Below are positions 38,269-39,892 of a stretch of DNA of 39,892 bases, piece after piece (within the stretch, counting starts at the first letter, position 1; the number at the start of each line of letters is the position of its first letter). The translations under genes were made by a program, and so were the position numbers. The stretch is from a bacterium (GTDB taxonomy: Bacteria > SZUA-79 > Acidulodesulfobacterales > Acidulodesulfobacteraceae): NCBI GenBank assembly GCA_021789605.1, contig JAJYJI010000008.1, forward strand, positions 1 through 39,892, given 5' to 3'. The notes below the pieces were generated by a model that saw only the letters and a program-made list of their open reading frames with translations, searched no databases and was not told where the DNA came from.

Positions 38269-39892
38269 TTAAACGAAATAATCTACCAAAGAGTCGGGAT
38301 TTCTATACGCGGCGGCGGACGCGGAAGAAAAAGCGTCCGTTCCGGATGCTTTATTTGCGAAAGAGCCTCCGTTATAAGAATTATCGATAAACGGATTTTT
38401 AAAATTTTCGTTCCCGTTGTTTCCCGTCTGGCTATTATAACTCGAACCGGAGCTGATATTCAAGTTTATAGAAGAATACCCCTGATTTTTAAGGGCGTTC
38501 TGCAGCGAGCCGGACGAGGATTGAAGAATATTTTTTGCGGCGTCGTTCTGGGCAAGCATGTTGATGGTTATAGAGCCGCCGCCGTTAGAAGCCGCCGAGT
38601 TCAAGGAGTTTAAACCGGAACTGGGATTGTTTAAGGCTATGCTTATTTTAACGCTGCCGAGAGACGGCGGCGTTAGGGTTAAGACGGCGGACTGAACGTT
38701 TTTATTCAGCATGAACATAACGGAATTTACCGCGATAGAGCCTGAAGCGGAAGTATCGCCTGCCGAACCTGTTCCCTGGGCGGCTCCCGCGGATAAATCG
38801 AACCCGGGGGAATTTCCGCCGGAAGCCCCGTTATTGAAAGATGCGCCGCCGCCCTGAACGGAACCGGCGTCGATAAAACCCCCTATTTTAAGCTCAGCCG
38901 GCGCGGCTGAGCCGTTATTGAACGCATTGCCGCTTGCTCCCCCCGCGGAGGCGCCGCCTGCCGCGCCGGAAATAACCTGCTTCGCTTCGCCGTTTATACC
39001 CGTTAAATTTAAGATGCCGGCCGCAGCGGCGTCTATTGGAAGCGGGCCGGCGTTTTCGGGAACTGCCGGTTTTTGCTTATTTTCCTGCGCTGCGTTCCGA
39101 TAATTTTGATTTCCGGCATTGCGGACGGCGTCTTCCGGTTTGGAATTTAATCCGGCGGAACCGGAGGCGGCTTTATCGGGCGTTTTATTGTCCGGCGTAT
39201 TTTGTCCGGATTGAACGCCCGTTTGTCCTATATCCGCGCCGCCCGCGGAAGAGCCCCCTGAAACGGAAGCCGAAGAGGAAGCGGACGGGGCGTTCGCGTT
39301 ATTCGAACCGTCCGGGGCGGAAGAAGCGGCGCCGTCCGGAGCGTTGCCCGAATTACCGGACGCCGCGTTATTTTTGGAAGAGTTAATATTTCCGCCGTCT
39401 GCGGAAACAAGCTGAACGGCAACATTCGTATTTCCTATGAAATACGATATCCGTCCCGGGGAACCGGAGGCGGCTTTATCGGGCGTTTTACTGTCCGGCG
39501 TATTTTGTCCGGATTGAACGCCCGTTTGTCCTATATCCGCGCCGCCCGCGGAAGAGCCCCCTGAAACGGAAGCCGAAGAGGAAGCGGACGGGGCGTTCGC
39601 GTTATTCGAACCGTCCGGGGCGGAAGAAGCGGCGCCGTCCGGAGCGTTGCCCGAATTACCGGACGCCGCGTTATTTTTGGAAGAGTTAATATTTCCGCCG
39701 TCTGCGGAAACAAGCTGAACGGCAACATTCGTATTTCCTATGAAATACGATATCCGTCCCGGGGAACCGGAGGCGGCTTTATCGGGCGTTTTACTGTCCG
39801 GCGTATTTTGTCCGGATTGAACGCCCGTTTGTCCTATATCCGCGCCGCCCGCGGAAGAGCCCCCTGAAACGGAAGCCGAAGAGGAAGCGGAC
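38269..39892 (-). CDS. fliK: flagellar hook-length control protein FliK, 5' end off window, with tandem repeats
   Basis: The frame ending at 38269 is open without a stop from the right edge (39892), so at least 541 residues belong to one protein; the ATG at 38718 is internal. The C-terminal ~150 residues are FliK-C: QSAVLTLTPPSLGSVKISIA, ITINMLAQNDAAKNILQSSS and LQNALKNQGYSSINLNISS. The upstream part is a disordered Gly/Ser/Ala/Asn-rich ruler region. It includes two complete 101-residue units plus a partial third, encoded by near-identical 303-base repeats. FliK is secreted during hook growth and uses its length as a ruler before flipping FlhB. The start and full repeat number lie outside the window. 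The frame stays clean through the repeats. Confidence 0.9.
   Translation of the reverse strand, partial: SASSSASVSGGSSAGGADIGQTGVQSGQNTPDSKTPDKAASGSPGRISYFIGNTNVAVQLVSADGGNINSSKNNAASGNSGNAPDGAASSAPDGSNNANAPSASSSASVSGGSSAGGADIGQTGVQSGQNTPDSKTPDKAASGSPGRISYFIGNTNVAVQLVSADGGNINSSKNNAASGNSGNAPDGAASSAPDGSNNANAPSASSSASVSGGSSAGGADIGQTGVQSGQNTPDNKTPDKAASGSAGLNSKPEDAVRNAGNQNYRNAAQENKQKPAVPENAGPLPIDAAAAGILNLTGINGEAKQVISGAAGGASAGGASGNAFNNGSAAPAELKIGGFIDAGSVQGGGASFNNGASGGNSPGFDLSAGAAQGTGSAGDTSASGSIAVNSVMFMLNKNVQSAVLTLTPPSLGSVKISIALNNPSSGLNSLNSAASNGGGSITINMLAQNDAAKNILQSSSGSLQNALKNQGYSSINLNISSGSSYNSQTGNNGNENFKNPFIDNSYNGGSFANKASGTDAFSSASAAAYRNPDSLVDYFV
39158..39892. repeat. 303-base tandem repeat in fliK (2.4 copies, continuing off the edge)
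   Basis: Units run 39158-39460, 39461-39763 and 39764 to beyond 39892. The period is exactly 303 bases (101 codons), shown by GCCCGCGG at 39241, 39544 and 39847. Units 1 and 2 differ only at 39187 versus 39490 (T versus C, Asn to Ser); the visible part of unit 3 matches unit 2. The frame is kept. Confidence 0.95.

Noticed and set aside
38269-38718. fliK as a 149-residue gene starting at ATG 38718
   Set aside because: The frame is open without any stop up to the window edge and its translation upstream is ruler-like, so 38718 is an internal Met.
39228-39728. Two identical 65-codon minus-strand frames (39228-39425 and 39531-39728)
   Set aside because: They are shadows created by the 303-base repeat in a frame other than fliK; their identity only restates the repeat.

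Overview
The window is almost entirely a flagellar and chemotaxis supercluster from a Gram-negative (diderm) bacterium. The outer-ring genes flgH (lipoprotein) and flgI with the chaperone flgA require an outer membrane. The DNA is AT-rich. FliW-CsrA control, sigma-54-type promoters upstream of flagellar operons, HDOD/GGDEF/PilZ proteins, a HEAT-repeat protein inside the che operon and a DsrE-family protein suggest a deltaproteobacterial (Desulfobacterota-like) lineage. That assignment is inferred from gene content; I could not test it.

Layout, left to right. (1) 1-620, minus strand: a partial PilZ-N-like protein and a small helical, FliT/FlgN-like protein. (2) 781-3045, plus strand: a signalling operon of a small DUF3391-like protein, an HDOD protein and a GGDEF protein with a degenerate receiver domain. 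(3) 3091-13266, minus strand, transcribed right to left: flgF-flgG-flgA-flgH-flgI-flgM-flgN-flgK-flgL-csrA-fliW. These are the distal rod, the P and L rings, the anti-sigma factor, the junction proteins and their chaperone, and the flagellin-translation switch. A good sigma-54-type promoter lies in front of flgF. (4) 13517-14578, plus strand: a two-gene island, a DsrE-like protein and a PilZ-domain protein. (5) 14573-39892, minus strand: a very long, tightly packed run fliK-fliJ-motE-like-fliL-fliM-fliN-fliO-fliP-fliQ-fliR-flhB-flhA-flhF-flhG-fliA-HEAT-cheR-cheY2-cheY-cheA-cheB-cheW-parC-like-parP-like-hypothetical-fliK-like-flhB-like. A near-perfect sigma-54 promoter lies in front of fliL.

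How the genes fit together: FliO/P/Q/R, FlhA and FlhB form the export gate. FliJ, FliK, FlgN and FlgM are export accessories, substrates or checkpoints. FliM/FliN with FliL and the MotE-like protein form the switch and support the stator. FlhF/FlhG set flagellar position and number. FliA/FlgM time late genes. CheA/W/B/R/Y with ParC/ParP-like partners form a (probably polar) chemotaxis array. Not in the window are flgB, flgC, flgD, flgE, fliE-I, motA/B, flagellin, any MCP and any flgJ-like gene.

The most unusual features are: near-identical 303-bp (101-residue) tandem repeats inside fliK, running off the right edge; a FliO about four times the usual size; an FlhF with altered GTPase motifs; a second, minimal FliK/FlhB-like pair at the operon end; a CheA linker holding an MshEN/T2SSE_N-like motif; and the DsrE-PilZ island embedded between the two flagellar operons. 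I see no phage, CRISPR, IS element, tRNA or rRNA. No stretch over 300 bases lacks a gene.
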